This document shows, in pieces, positions 14,140 through 22,828 of a stretch of 64,000 bases of DNA. The notes under the pieces are model-generated. The model was given only the letters and a program-made list of their open reading frames with translations, was not told the DNA's origin and searched no databases. Source of the DNA: Actinoplanes sp. NBRC 103695 (GTDB lineage Bacteria; Actinomycetota; Actinomycetes; Mycobacteriales; Micromonosporaceae); contig NZ_BSTL01000011.1 in the NCBI RefSeq assembly GCF_030269485.1, positions 57,286-121,285 of the forward strand, read 5' to 3'. The translations under genes were made by a program, and so were the position numbers. The stretch's first letter is position 1, and every line of letters starts with the position of its first letter.

Positions 14140-15006
14140 ATGACGCGGGTGGAGCCGGTTCGGCGCACGGACCGGCTTACTCCCGACGAAATCACCGCCA
14201 TCCTCGACCTGGCCGACGCGGCTGAGCTCGCCGACGGCGTCTACCCCCTGTCCGAGGACGTGGTCTTGCGCGTCCGTGGTGCGCGGGGTGTGTTCTTCCT
14301 GGCCGGCGACGCCGGCTTCGCCACCGTGGACGACGGCGCCGGCGAGCTCGTGGTGCATCCTTCCGTGCGGCGCCGCGGCGTCGGGACCGCGCTGCTGGAG
14401 TCGGCCGGCGACGGTCCCTCGAGCTTCTGGGCGCACGGCGACGATCCCGGCGCACGGGCTTTCGCCGAGGGCCTCGGCTTCTCCCGGGAACGCGTGCTCT
14501 GGCAGATGCGCCGGTCGCTGGCCGAGCCGCTGCCGCCCGACCGGCTGCCCGACGGCGTCACCGTGCGGCAGTTCCGCCCCGGCCACGACGAGGCGGCCTG
14601 GTTGGGTGTCAATGCCCGGGCGTTCGCCCACCACCCCGAGCAGGGGCGCTGGACCGAGCACGACCTCACGCTGCGTGAGCAAGAGCCGTGGTTCGACCCG
14701 GCCGGTTTCCTGCTCGCCGTCGACGTCGCGGACACCCTGCTCGGCTTCCACTGGACGAAAGTGCATCCGTCGACCGCCGTCGATCCCGCGCTCGGCGAGA
14801 TCTACGTGCTCGGCGTCGACCCGGGCGGCCACCGGCGAGGGCTGGGCCGGGCGCTCAGCGTGGCCGGGCTGACCCACCTGAAACAGCAGGGTCTGGGCAC
14901 CGCGATGCTCTACGTCGACGAGTCCAACGAGGCGGCCGTCCGGCTCTACCGGGGCCTGGGATTCGGCGTCCACGCCACCGACGTGATGTACCACCGCGGG
15001 GCCTGA
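14140..15006 (+). CDS. mshD: Mycothiol synthase MshD
   Basis: The 288-residue enzyme acetylates Cys-GlcN-inositol with acetyl-CoA in the last step of mycothiol synthesis. It has two GNAT domains: the N-terminal one with the CoA loop VRRRGVGTALL, and the catalytic C-terminal one with GHRRGLGRALS. Family hallmarks NARAFAHHPEQGRWT and LLGFHWTK are present, and length matches. It starts 10 bp after glnR and is likely co-transcribed. A small GCCTGA-CGA-TCAGGC hairpin overlaps its stop codon. Confidence 0.95.
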   Translation: MTRVEPVRRTDRLTPDEITAILDLADAAELADGVYPLSEDVVLRVRGARGVFFLAGDAGFATVDDGAGELVVHPSVRRRGVGTALLESAGDGPSSFWAHGDDPGARAFAEGLGFSRERVLWQMRRSLAEPLPPDRLPDGVTVRQFRPGHDEAAWLGVNARAFAHHPEQGRWTEHDLTLREQEPWFDPAGFLLAVDVADTLLGFHWTKVHPSTAVDPALGEIYVLGVDPGGHRRGLGRALSVAGLTHLKQQGLGTAMLYVDESNEAAVRLYRGLGFGVHATDVMYHRGA

Positions 15007-15083
15007 CGATCAGGCAACCCGCCCGTCGGTTCACGTAACGGACAACACATCCTCAGTCCACGGAAACCCTGAGGCGTGCACCT

Positions 15084-15105
15084 GTTCACGCTGCGTTCAT
15101 TTCGG
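15084..15105 (+). promoter_or_regulatory. PHO box upstream of pstS
   Basis: Two directly repeated 11-bp units, GTTCACGCTGC and GTTCATTTCGG, fit the PhoP-binding PHO-box pattern known from Streptomyces pstS (GTTCACC-like heptamers every 11 bp). A further GTTCACG lies at 15029-15035. They sit about 85 bp before the pstS start, where activation under phosphate limitation is expected. PhoR/PhoP are not in the window, so binding is inferred. Confidence 0.7.
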
Positions 15106-15188
15106 CCCCTGAAGCAAGTCATCTGGTCCTCCTAGCTTTCGGATGAGCCGGTTTTACACCGGCGCGCTATCCATTCGAAGGGACAACC

Positions 15189-16283
15189 GTGAAGCTCCAG
15201 CGGCTCGGCTACGTGGCCGGCATTGCTTTGACTGCGACACTCGCGCTCACCGCGTGCGGTTCGGACAACGAGGCCTCCCCGTCCGCCGGCGGCGCCTCCG
15301 CGGCCAACGCGAACTGCGTGGCCGGCAACATCACCGCTCAGGGTTCCAGCGCTCAGAAGAACGCGATGGACGAGTGGATCAAGACCTACCAGGGACAGTG
15401 CGCCGACGCCAAGATCGGCTACGAGGGCACCGGCTCCGGCGCGGGCATCCAGGCGTTCATCGCCGGCACCGCCGACTTCGCCGGTTCCGACTCCGCGCTG
15501 AAGGAGGAGGAGCAGCCGCAGGCCGACGCCAAGTGCGCCGGCGGCCAGGCCCTCAACCTCCCGATGGTGATCGGCCCGATCGCGGTCGTCTACAACCTGG
15601 ACGGCGTCGACGGCCTCCAGTTCTCGCCGGAGACCCTGGCCGGCATCTTCGCGGGCAAGATCACCAAGTGGGACGACCCGAAGATCAAGGCTGACAACGC
15701 GTCGGCGAAGCTGCCGTCGACCGCGATCCAGTCGGTCCACCGCTCCGACGAGTCGGGCACGACCGACAACTTCACCAAGTACCTGAGCAAGACCGCCGAG
15801 TCGGTCTGGACCTTCGGCAACGCCAAGGCGTGGAAGGCTCCGGGCGGCACCGGCGCGGCCAAGTCGGACGGCGTGGCCACCCAGGTGAAGAGCACCGTCG
15901 GCACCATCTCCTACGTCGAGCTCTCGTTCGCCGAGAACAGCGACCTGAAGAAGGCCAAGATCAAGAACGGCGCCGGCGAGTTCGCCGAGCTGACCGGTGA
16001 GAGCGCCGGCAAGACCATCGCGGGCGCCAAGATCGAGGGCACCGGCAACGACCTCAAGCTGTCCATCGACTACGCGACCAAGGAGCCGGGCGCCTACCCG
16101 ATCGTCCTGGTCACGTACGAGATCGCCTGCTCGAAGGGCAGCGCCAAGGCGGCCGCCATCAAGGGCTTCCTGACCTACACCGCCAGCACCGGCGGCCAGC
16201 AGTCCCTCGCCGAGCTGGGCTACGCCCCCCTGCCGGAGACGGTTCGCGCCAAGGTCGAGACCGCTGTCGCGGCCATCGCCTGA
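15189..16283 (+). CDS. pstS: Phosphate-binding lipoprotein PstS
   Basis: The 364-residue protein is the extracytoplasmic phosphate receptor of the high-affinity Pst ABC importer. A lipoprotein signal ends in LTAC with lipid-carrying Cys23, followed by a Ser/Gly linker. Phosphate-contacting segments are visible: AQGSSAQ, GSGAGIQAFI, FAGSDSAL and HRSDESGTTDNFTKYL. GTG start follows GAAGGGA. It is the first gene of pstSCAB and lies downstream of a PHO-box-like repeat. Confidence 0.96.
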   Translation: MKLQRLGYVAGIALTATLALTACGSDNEASPSAGGASAANANCVAGNITAQGSSAQKNAMDEWIKTYQGQCADAKIGYEGTGSGAGIQAFIAGTADFAGSDSALKEEEQPQADAKCAGGQALNLPMVIGPIAVVYNLDGVDGLQFSPETLAGIFAGKITKWDDPKIKADNASAKLPSTAIQSVHRSDESGTTDNFTKYLSKTAESVWTFGNAKAWKAPGGTGAAKSDGVATQVKSTVGTISYVELSFAENSDLKKAKIKNGAGEFAELTGESAGKTIAGAKIEGTGNDLKLSIDYATKEPGAYPIVLVTYEIACSKGSAKAAAIKGFLTYTASTGGQQSLAELGYAPLPETVRAKVETAVAAIA

Positions 16284-16323
16284 CCCACTCGACAGCCCCT
16301 TCTAATCAAAAGCGAGCGAGCGA

Positions 16324-17394
16324 ATGGGTGACATCCCCTCCCGCTCGGCGACGACACCGGCCGGCGAGCCGGGCGTGACAGGACGTCACGCCCGGCCCGC
16401 CGGCACCGGCGTATCGCCGAACGCCCCCGCTGGACCGTCCCTGGGTGGCGGCGGCGCACTGCCCACCAAGAAGCGTTTCGGCATGGAAGCCGGCTTCCGA
16501 GGGCTGAGCACCGCGGCCGGAGCGATGGTGCTGGTCATCATCGTGGCCATCGGATTCTTCCTGGTCTCCAAGGCGGTGCCGGCCCTGCAGGCCAACACCG
16601 AGAACTTCCTGACCTACAAGGCGTGGTTCCCGAATGATGCCGAGCCGAACTTTGGTATCGCCGCGCTGGCGTTCGGCACCGTCCTGTCGTCGGTCATCGC
16701 GCTCATCGTCGCGGTGCCGATCGCACTGGGTATCGCTCTCTTCCTCTCGCATTACGCGCCGAAGCGGCTGGCCACGCCGCTCGGCTTCGTGATCGACCTG
16801 CTCGCCGCCGTGCCCAGCGTGGTCTTCGGCCTCTGGGGCCGGGACGTGTTCCTGAACCCGGTCCGCGACCTGTCGCTGTGGCTCAACGAGTACTTCAGCT
16901 GGATCCCGATCTTCGGCGGGGACGGACCGTTCGGCCGCTCGATCCTGCTCGGCAGCCTGGTGCTGTCGATCATGGTGCTGCCGATCGTGACCTCGCTGTC
17001 CCGCGAGGTCTTCATGCAGACCCCGGGGATGAACGAGGAGGCGGCGTTGGCGCTGGGCGCCACCAAGTGGGAGATGATCCGCACCGCGGTGGTCCCCTAC
17101 GGCAAGCCCGGCATCATCGCCGCGATCATGCTCGGCCTCGGCCGGGCCCTGGGCGAGACGATCGCGCTGGCGCTGACTCTCGGCATCGTCTTCAACATCT
17201 CTTTCAATCTCATCGAGAACGGCGGTAACTCGATCGCCGCCAACATCGCCAACACCTTCGGCGAGGCGAACGCCACCGGCCGCGGCGCTCTGATCGCCTC
17301 CGGCCTGGTCCTGTTCGCGATCACGCTGGTGGTCAACATGGCGGCGCGGGCGATCATCTACCGTCGTCGCGAGTTCCGGGACAGTGCCGCATGA
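16324..17394 (+). CDS. pstC: Phosphate ABC transporter permease PstC
   Basis: The 356-residue permease has a Pro/Gly-rich cytoplasmic N-terminus of about 55 residues, then roughly six to seven membrane helices. The EAA-like loop contacting PstB is EEAALALGATKWEMIRTAVVPYGKPG. The Arg/Glu residues of the phosphate path cannot be assigned confidently by eye. It lies 40 bp after pstS and overlaps pstA in ATGA. Confidence 0.95.
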   Translation: MGDIPSRSATTPAGEPGVTGRHARPAGTGVSPNAPAGPSLGGGGALPTKKRFGMEAGFRGLSTAAGAMVLVIIVAIGFFLVSKAVPALQANTENFLTYKAWFPNDAEPNFGIAALAFGTVLSSVIALIVAVPIALGIALFLSHYAPKRLATPLGFVIDLLAAVPSVVFGLWGRDVFLNPVRDLSLWLNEYFSWIPIFGGDGPFGRSILLGSLVLSIMVLPIVTSLSREVFMQTPGMNEEAALALGATKWEMIRTAVVPYGKPGIIAAIMLGLGRALGETIALALTLGIVFNISFNLIENGGNSIAANIANTFGEANATGRGALIASGLVLFAITLVVNMAARAIIYRRREFRDSAA

Positions 17395-18473
17395 GCCTCT
17401 TGCAGAAGGAACTCTCCGACGTTGTGATGACGCCGTCCGGGCTGCGCAGCAAGCGCCTGCCGGTGGCGGTCAACCTGGTCATCGCGGTCGCGGCGATCGT
17501 GGTCGCCGCGGCGCTGGTGCTCGGCCTGAGCATCGGCGGCTGGCCGCTGGTGGCCGTGGTCGCCGGCATCCTCTACCTGGTCGGCCTGTTCGTCGCCGCC
17601 ACCCGGGTCGAGGGACGCCGCTCGGCGCGCAACAAGATCATGCAGGCTCTGATCTACGCCGCCTGCATCCTGGCCGTCCTGCCGCTCGCCTCGGTGGTCT
17701 GGACGCTGATCTCCAAGGGCGCCGGCCGGTTGGACGGCAACTTCTTCGGCTCGTCGATGAACAACATCGGCGCGCGGGATCCGCTCGGCGGCGCGTACCA
17801 CGCCATCATCGGCACACTGGAGCAGGTCGGCCTGGCCACGCTGATGGCGGTGCCGCTGGGTGTGCTCGGCGCGATCTACCTGGTCGAGTACGGCCGGGGC
17901 CGGTTCGCCCTGACGGTCCGCTTCTTCGTGGACGTGATGACCGGCATCCCGTCGATCGTCGCCGGTCTGTTCATCCTGGCGTTCTGGGTGCTGATCGTCA
18001 GCCCGTGGTTCAACAACGGCACGCCGCGGTTCTCCGGCTTCGCGGCCTCGCTGGCGTTGACGGTGCTGATGCTGCCGACGATCGTCCGGTCGACCGAGGA
18101 GATGCTGCGGCTCGTGCCCGGGCCGCTGCGCGAAGGGGCGTACGCGCTGGGTGTGCCGCAGTGGAAGACGATCCTCAAGATCGTGCTCCCCACCGCGCTC
18201 CCCGGCATCGTCACCGGCGTCATGCTCGCCGTCGCCCGCGCGGCCGGCGAGACCGCACCGGTGCTGCTCGTCGCCGGTGGCGCCGCGGCGATCAACTTCG
18301 ACCCGTTCGCCGGGAACCAGTCGTCGCTCGCCCTGTTCGTCTACCAGCAGGCGGGTGACGCGTCCCGGTACGCGCCGGACCGCGCCTGGACGGCAGCGCT
18401 GACGCTGGTCGCCCTGGTACTGATTCTGACGATCGCCGCCAAGCTGCTCGCCCGCCGCAACAGGCTTTCCTGA
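17391..18473 (+). CDS. pstA: Phosphate ABC transporter permease PstA
   Basis: The 360-residue permease pairs with PstC. It has two or three extra N-terminal hydrophobic segments (about 25-60), then the conserved PstA core with VEYGRGRFAL, DVMTGIPSIVAGLF and the coupling loop REGAYALGVPQWKTILKIVLPTALPG. The ATG overlaps the pstC stop. pstB follows after a short gap with an AAGAGG ribosome site. Confidence 0.95.
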   Translation: MSLLQKELSDVVMTPSGLRSKRLPVAVNLVIAVAAIVVAAALVLGLSIGGWPLVAVVAGILYLVGLFVAATRVEGRRSARNKIMQALIYAACILAVLPLASVVWTLISKGAGRLDGNFFGSSMNNIGARDPLGGAYHAIIGTLEQVGLATLMAVPLGVLGAIYLVEYGRGRFALTVRFFVDVMTGIPSIVAGLFILAFWVLIVSPWFNNGTPRFSGFAASLALTVLMLPTIVRSTEEMLRLVPGPLREGAYALGVPQWKTILKIVLPTALPGIVTGVMLAVARAAGETAPVLLVAGGAAAINFDPFAGNQSSLALFVYQQAGDASRYAPDRAWTAALTLVALVLILTIAAKLLARRNRLS

Positions 18474-18488
18474 CAAGAGGTGTCACCC

Positions 18489-19265
18489 ATGGCCAAGCGC
18501 ATTGAGGCGTCGAATGTGACGTCGTACTACGGAAGCTTCAAGGCGATCGACGGCATCTCGATGACCGTCGAGCCGAAGACGATCACCGCCCTGATCGGGC
18601 CGTCCGGTTGCGGCAAGTCCACGTTCCTGCGGTCGGTCAACCGCATGCACGAGGTGCTGCCGGGCGCTCGCATCGAGGGCCGGCTGACCATCGACGACCA
18701 GAACATCTACGACGCCGACGTGGACGTGACCGCGGTCCGTCGCATGATCGGCATGGTGTTCCAGCGGCCCAACCCGTTCCCGACGATGTCGATCTACGAG
18801 AACGTGGTCGCCGGCCTCAAGCTGAACGGCGCCAAGAAGAAGTCGGTGCTCGACGACGCCTGCGAGAACTCGCTGCGGTCGGCGAACCTGTGGGACGAGG
18901 TGAAGGACCGCCTCGGCCGTCCGGGCGCCGGTCTCTCCGGTGGTCAGCAGCAGCGCCTGTGCATCGCCCGCACGATCGCGGTCGAGCCGCAGGTGGTCCT
19001 CATGGACGAGCCCTGCTCGGCGCTCGACCCGATCTCCACGCTGGCGATCGAGGACCTGATGTTCAAGCTGAAGGACCGCTTCACGATCATCATCGTGACC
19101 CACAACATGCAGCAGGCCGCCCGGGTCAGCGACAAGACCGGCTTCTTCTCGATCGACAAGACAGGCGACCCCGGCCGCCTCATCGAGTACGACGACACCC
19201 AGAAGATCTTCTCCAACCCCACGGAGAAGAAGACCGAGGACTACATCACCGGCCGCTTCGGCTAG
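18489..19265 (+). CDS. pstB: Phosphate ABC transporter ATPase PstB
   Basis: The 258-residue ATPase powers the Pst importer. It shows Walker A GPSGCGKST, Q-loop VFQRPNPFP, signature LSGGQQQRLCIAR, Walker B VVLMDEP and switch His in VTHNM. ATG 18489 is preferred because AAGAGG ends 8 bp before it; an in-frame GTG at 18480 overlaps that site. In M. tuberculosis the matching phoT (Rv0820) also follows mshD and is followed by a phoU-like gene. No phoU follows here; a NUDIX gene faces it with a 7-bp gap. Confidence 0.95.
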   Translation: MAKRIEASNVTSYYGSFKAIDGISMTVEPKTITALIGPSGCGKSTFLRSVNRMHEVLPGARIEGRLTIDDQNIYDADVDVTAVRRMIGMVFQRPNPFPTMSIYENVVAGLKLNGAKKKSVLDDACENSLRSANLWDEVKDRLGRPGAGLSGGQQQRLCIARTIAVEPQVVLMDEPCSALDPISTLAIEDLMFKLKDRFTIIIVTHNMQQAARVSDKTGFFSIDKTGDPGRLIEYDDTQKIFSNPTEKKTEDYITGRFG

Positions 19266-19272
19266 GGCCTGT

Positions 19273-20052
19273 CTAGGCCTCCACGCGCAACACGGCGCCG
19301 CCGTCGCCGGTCAGCTCCACCCGGGGTTGCACCGGCACGGCGGCGTCACGCTTCGCACCGAAAACCTCAACCATGCTCGGGTACGCGCTGAGCGCGTCCA
19401 GCGTCACCCGGGTCGGCGGCAGCATCGTCAGCCCGGCGGTGTCCCCCGGCCGGATCCAGGCGACGCCGTCGCTCTCCCCCGACACGTCCCGTGCCTCCTG
19501 CCCGTCCGGCAGCGCCGCGACGAAGAACCACGTGTCGTACCGCCGGGGTTCGAACTCGGGCGTGACCCACCGGCCCCACGGGTGCAGCAGGTCGTCCCGC
19601 AGCCGCAGACCGCGCCGCGCCAGCAGATCGGCCATCCGCAGCTCGCGCCGCTGCACGGCCAGCCGGTCCGCCTCCCACTCCGGGCCCGCGACGTCGGTGA
19701 GGGCCCCGCCGTCCTCGATGCCGCCGGCCAGCAGCACACCGGCCTCCTCGAAGAGCTCACGGACGGCGGCGCCGATCACCGCCCGGGCCTCCGCGCCGGG
19801 CACGCCGAGCAGATCGGACCAGGTCTCCCGTACGGTTTCCGGCCGGTCGTCCGGATCGACGCCGCCGCCGGGAAAGGCGTACACCCCGCCGAAGGCCATC
19901 GCGGCCGCGCGCCGGAGCACGTAGGCCTCGAACCCGGGGTGCCGGTCACGGAGCAGCACCACCGTGGCGGCGGGACGGGCCGCGGCGGCAGGCCCGCTGA
20001 ACTCACGGGCACGCTTGATCATGGCGGGTGGGAGCGGGTATCCGTCAGTCAC
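19273..20052 (-). CDS. NUDIX hydrolase, NUDT19/RP2p-like with interrupted box
   Basis: This 259-residue protein has a NUDIX box with an insertion: GGGVDP, about 25 residues, then AAVRELFEEAGVLL. That layout is typical of the NUDT19-like branch, some members of which cleave CoA or its esters. Other conserved parts are AMAFGGVYAFPGGG and RYDTWFFVAALP. I chose GTG 20052, just outside the divergent dehydrogenase; longer readings enter that gene. It is divergent from the dehydrogenase (46 bp between starts) and convergent with pstB. Substrate unproven. Confidence 0.85.
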   Translation of the reverse strand: MTDGYPLPPAMIKRAREFSGPAAAARPAATVVLLRDRHPGFEAYVLRRAAAMAFGGVYAFPGGGVDPDDRPETVRETWSDLLGVPGAEARAVIGAAVRELFEEAGVLLAGGIEDGGALTDVAGPEWEADRLAVQRRELRMADLLARRGLRLRDDLLHPWGRWVTPEFEPRRYDTWFFVAALPDGQEARDVSGESDGVAWIRPGDTAGLTMLPPTRVTLDALSAYPSMVEVFGAKRDAAVPVQPRVELTGDGGAVLRVEA

Positions 20053-20098
20053 GGGTGGATCCTCCCACCGGCACGCGCCGGACGATACGGTGGCGATC

Positions 20099-21064
20099 AT
20101 GACGACGCGTTGGGGGATCCTGAGCACCGGCGGCATCGCGGCCTCGTTCGCCTCGGACCTGCCCTTGGTGGAGGGCGCCGAGCTGGCCGCGGTGGGCTCA
20201 CGCACGCAGGCGTCGGCCGACGCGTTCGCCGAGCGGCACGGCTTCGCGCGGGCGCACGGCTCGTGGGCCGACCTGGCCGCCGACCCCGAGGTCGACGTGG
20301 TCTACGTGGCCACTCCGCACGCCCAGCACGAGGCGGCCGCACTGGAGTGCCTGCGGGCCGGCAAGGCGGTCCTCTGTGAGAAACCGATGACCCTCGACCT
20401 GGCGTCGTCCGCACTGCTGGTGCAGGAGGCCCGCGCCCACGGCGCGTTCCTCATGGAGGCGATGTGGATGCGCTGCAACCCGGTCATCCTGGAGATCGCC
20501 CAGCTGGTCGAGGACGGCCACATCGGCCGGGTCAAAGCGATCCACGCCGACTTCGGCCTGCAGGGCCCCTTCGAGCCCACGCACCGCCTGCGCGCCCCCG
20601 AGCTGGGCGGCGGCGCGCTGCTCGACCTGGGCGTCTACCCGATCCACTTCGCCCACCTCTTCCTCGGCGCGCCGGCCTCGGTGCAGTCCTGGGCCCAGCT
20701 GACCCCCGAGGGCGTCGACGAGACCACCGGCCTGCTGTTCGGCTACGACAACGGCGCGGTGGCCGCCCTGACGTGCAGCATCGACGGCCCGTCCCGCAAC
20801 GGCGCCACGATCACCGGGGAGACCGGCCGCATCGAGATCGCCGACAGCTTCTGGGCGCCGCGCGGCTTCACGGTGACCCGCGGCGACCGCACCGAGGACC
20901 ACAAGCGCGACTACGACGGCCTCGGCTACCGCTTCGAGGCCGCCGAGGTCCAGCGCTGCCTGGACGCCGGCCTGCTGGAGAGCCCGCTGGTCCCGATCGG
21001 CACGACCCTCGAGGTGATGACCCTGTTGGACATGGTCCGCGAACAGATCGGCGTCGCCTACTGA
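20099..21064 (+). CDS. Gfo/Idh/MocA-family NAD(P)-dependent dehydrogenase
   Basis: The 321-residue enzyme has an N-terminal Rossmann fold (RWGILSTGGIAASF, residues 4-17) and the family EKP motif (VLCEKPMTL) near residue 95. The C-terminal alpha/beta domain contains EAMWMRCNP and GGGALLDLGVYPI. These match the dimeric dihydrodiol/xylose dehydrogenase-like branch. It would oxidise a cyclic sugar or polyol with NAD(P); the substrate is unknown. It starts at ATG 20099, divergent from the NUDIX gene, and ends 23 bp from the convergent pit gene. Confidence 0.88.
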   Translation: MTTRWGILSTGGIAASFASDLPLVEGAELAAVGSRTQASADAFAERHGFARAHGSWADLAADPEVDVVYVATPHAQHEAAALECLRAGKAVLCEKPMTLDLASSALLVQEARAHGAFLMEAMWMRCNPVILEIAQLVEDGHIGRVKAIHADFGLQGPFEPTHRLRAPELGGGALLDLGVYPIHFAHLFLGAPASVQSWAQLTPEGVDETTGLLFGYDNGAVAALTCSIDGPSRNGATITGETGRIEIADSFWAPRGFTVTRGDRTEDHKRDYDGLGYRFEAAEVQRCLDAGLLESPLVPIGTTLEVMTLLDMVREQIGVAY

Positions 21065-21086
21065 CCCGCCGCCCGGGCGGCCGGCC

Positions 21087-22094
21087 TCAGCTGAAGAGCG
21101 GGCGGACGACCAGGTAGAGCAGGCAGGCGAAGGTGCCCGCGGCCGGGAACGTGATCACCCAGCCGAGGACGATGTTGCCGGCGACGTTCCAGCGGACGGC
21201 GGAAAGCCGCTTCGTCGCGCCCACGCCCATGATGGCCGATGTGATCGTGTGGGTGGTCGAGATGGGCGCGCCCAGCACCAGGGCGTTGAAGTAGAGCACC
21301 ACGCTGGCGACCGTCTCGGCGGCGAAACCCTCCGGCGGGCGCAGGTCGATGATCTTGCGACCGAGGGTACGGATGATCCGCCAGCCGCCCGAGTAGGTGC
21401 CCAGCGCGAGCACCGAGGCCGAGGCCCAGATGGCCCACTCCGGGATGTGCTTGGCGTCGGGCTGGAAGCCGCCGACGTAGAGGGCGAGCACCACCACGCC
21501 GATGGTCTTGGCGGCGTCCTGCATGCCGTGGCCGACGGACATCGCCGCGGCGCTGACCGTCTGCGCGCGCCGGAAGCCGCGGTTGAGCCGGGCCGGGTGG
21601 CCGTTGCGGAAGATCCAGAGCACCGCGATCATCGCCACGAACCCGAGGCAGAGGCCGATGGCCGGCGACAGCACCATCGGGATCAGGATCTTCTCCACGA
21701 TGTTCGCCCACTGCACCTCGCCGCCGGAGGCGAAGATCGTGGCGCCGACCAGGCCGCCGAACAGCGCGTGCGACGAGCTGCTCGGCAGGCCGAAGTACCA
21801 GGTGATCAGGTTCCAGCAGATGGCGCCGAGCACGCCGGCGAAGACCACGCCGAGGCTGGCGACGTTCGTCGGCAACGTGACCAGCCCGCTGCCGACGGTC
21901 TCCGCGACCTTCGTGCCGACGTGCGCGCCGATGAAGTTGCCGATCGCCGCCATGCCGAGAGCCACGCGGGGGGTGAGCGCCCGCGTGCTGATGCTGGTCG
22001 CGATGGCGTTGGCCGCGTCGTGGAAGCCGTTCGTGAAGTCGAACGCGAGCGCGACGGCGATCACCGCGAGGACGGCGATGAGCTCGGCGGACAA
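21087..22094 (-). CDS. pit: PiT-family low-affinity inorganic phosphate transporter
   Basis: The 335-residue polytopic protein carries the two PiT signatures: FDFTNGFHDAANAIAT near residue 18 and its repeat SVGHGMQDAAKTIG in the second half, with about ten helices. It imports metal-phosphate with protons. The TAG stop of the upstream DUF47 gene abuts the TTG start directly, so translation is almost certainly coupled. Lying opposite pstSCAB, it gives the organism adjacent low- and high-affinity phosphate uptake systems. Confidence 0.95.
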   Translation of the reverse strand: MSAELIAVLAVIAVALAFDFTNGFHDAANAIATSISTRALTPRVALGMAAIGNFIGAHVGTKVAETVGSGLVTLPTNVASLGVVFAGVLGAICWNLITWYFGLPSSSSHALFGGLVGATIFASGGEVQWANIVEKILIPMVLSPAIGLCLGFVAMIAVLWIFRNGHPARLNRGFRRAQTVSAAAMSVGHGMQDAAKTIGVVVLALYVGGFQPDAKHIPEWAIWASASVLALGTYSGGWRIIRTLGRKIIDLRPPEGFAAETVASVVLYFNALVLGAPISTTHTITSAIMGVGATKRLSAVRWNVAGNIVLGWVITFPAAGTFACLLYLVVRPLFS

Positions 22095-22721
22095 CTACGA
22101 CTCCTTGACCGAGATGGTCTCGACGGTGTTGGCCACGTGCTCGAACGCGTCGCAGGCCGCCTCGAGCTCGTCGGCGACCTCCTTCATCTTCAGCACGGTC
22201 AGGGCGTCGTACTCGCCGCTGAAGAGCCGGACCAGGAGCATCCGGTAGGCGCGGTCGCCGTCGTTCTCCAGGCGGTTGATCTCGATCCAGTACTCCTCGA
22301 GACCCTTCATCGAGCGCAGCCGCGGCATCGCCTCGGCGGTGATCTTCGCCTGCTGGTCCAGCACGTTGACGAGCTCGTGCATCTCGCGGGGCAGGGACGG
22401 CAGCTCGGTCAGGCCGTACAGGTAGAGCAGGTTGCCGACCGCCTCCAGGTGATCCATCACGTCGTCCAGCTGGGAGCCCAGCGAGTAGATGTCCTCGCGG
22501 TCGAACGGCGTGATGAAGGTGGAGTTGATCTTCTTGTAGAGGGTGTGGGTGATCTCGTCGCTGTCGTGCTCGACGTCGGTGAGCCGCTCACTGACCGACT
22601 GCACATCCACTCCGGGCAGGGCGAGTTCGTTGAGCAGCTCGGTGCCGCGGACCAGGTTGTGGGCGGCACGGGTGAACAGCTCGTAGAACGCGCCCTCGGT
22701 GGGGCGGAAGGAGAACTTCAC
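22095..22721 (-). CDS. DUF47 / PhoU-like protein partnering the phosphate transporter
   Basis: The 208-residue all-helical protein belongs to DUF47, a PhoU-like family usually encoded just before pit. Characteristic segments are FRPTEGAFYELFTRAA, DVEHDSDEITH and FDREDIYSLGSQLDDVMD, whose acidic clusters likely bind metal. It probably regulates or gates the Pit transporter. No separate phoU accompanies pstSCAB here. A promoter probably lies in 22722-22828, which contains the AT-richer patch ATTCTTTGGGAACAATAGG. Confidence 0.92.
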   Translation of the reverse strand: MKFSFRPTEGAFYELFTRAAHNLVRGTELLNELALPGVDVQSVSERLTDVEHDSDEITHTLYKKINSTFITPFDREDIYSLGSQLDDVMDHLEAVGNLLYLYGLTELPSLPREMHELVNVLDQQAKITAEAMPRLRSMKGLEEYWIEINRLENDGDRAYRMLLVRLFSGEYDALTVLKMKEVADELEAACDAFEHVANTVETISVKES

Positions 22722-22828
22722 GGCGCGGACCTCGATCGACGGGAGCGGAGATTCTTTGGGAACAATAGGTAACGCCCGGGAGGCACGTTGAGTCGCCCAC
22801 CCCGGCTCCTGCCCCGATCACCCGCCGG

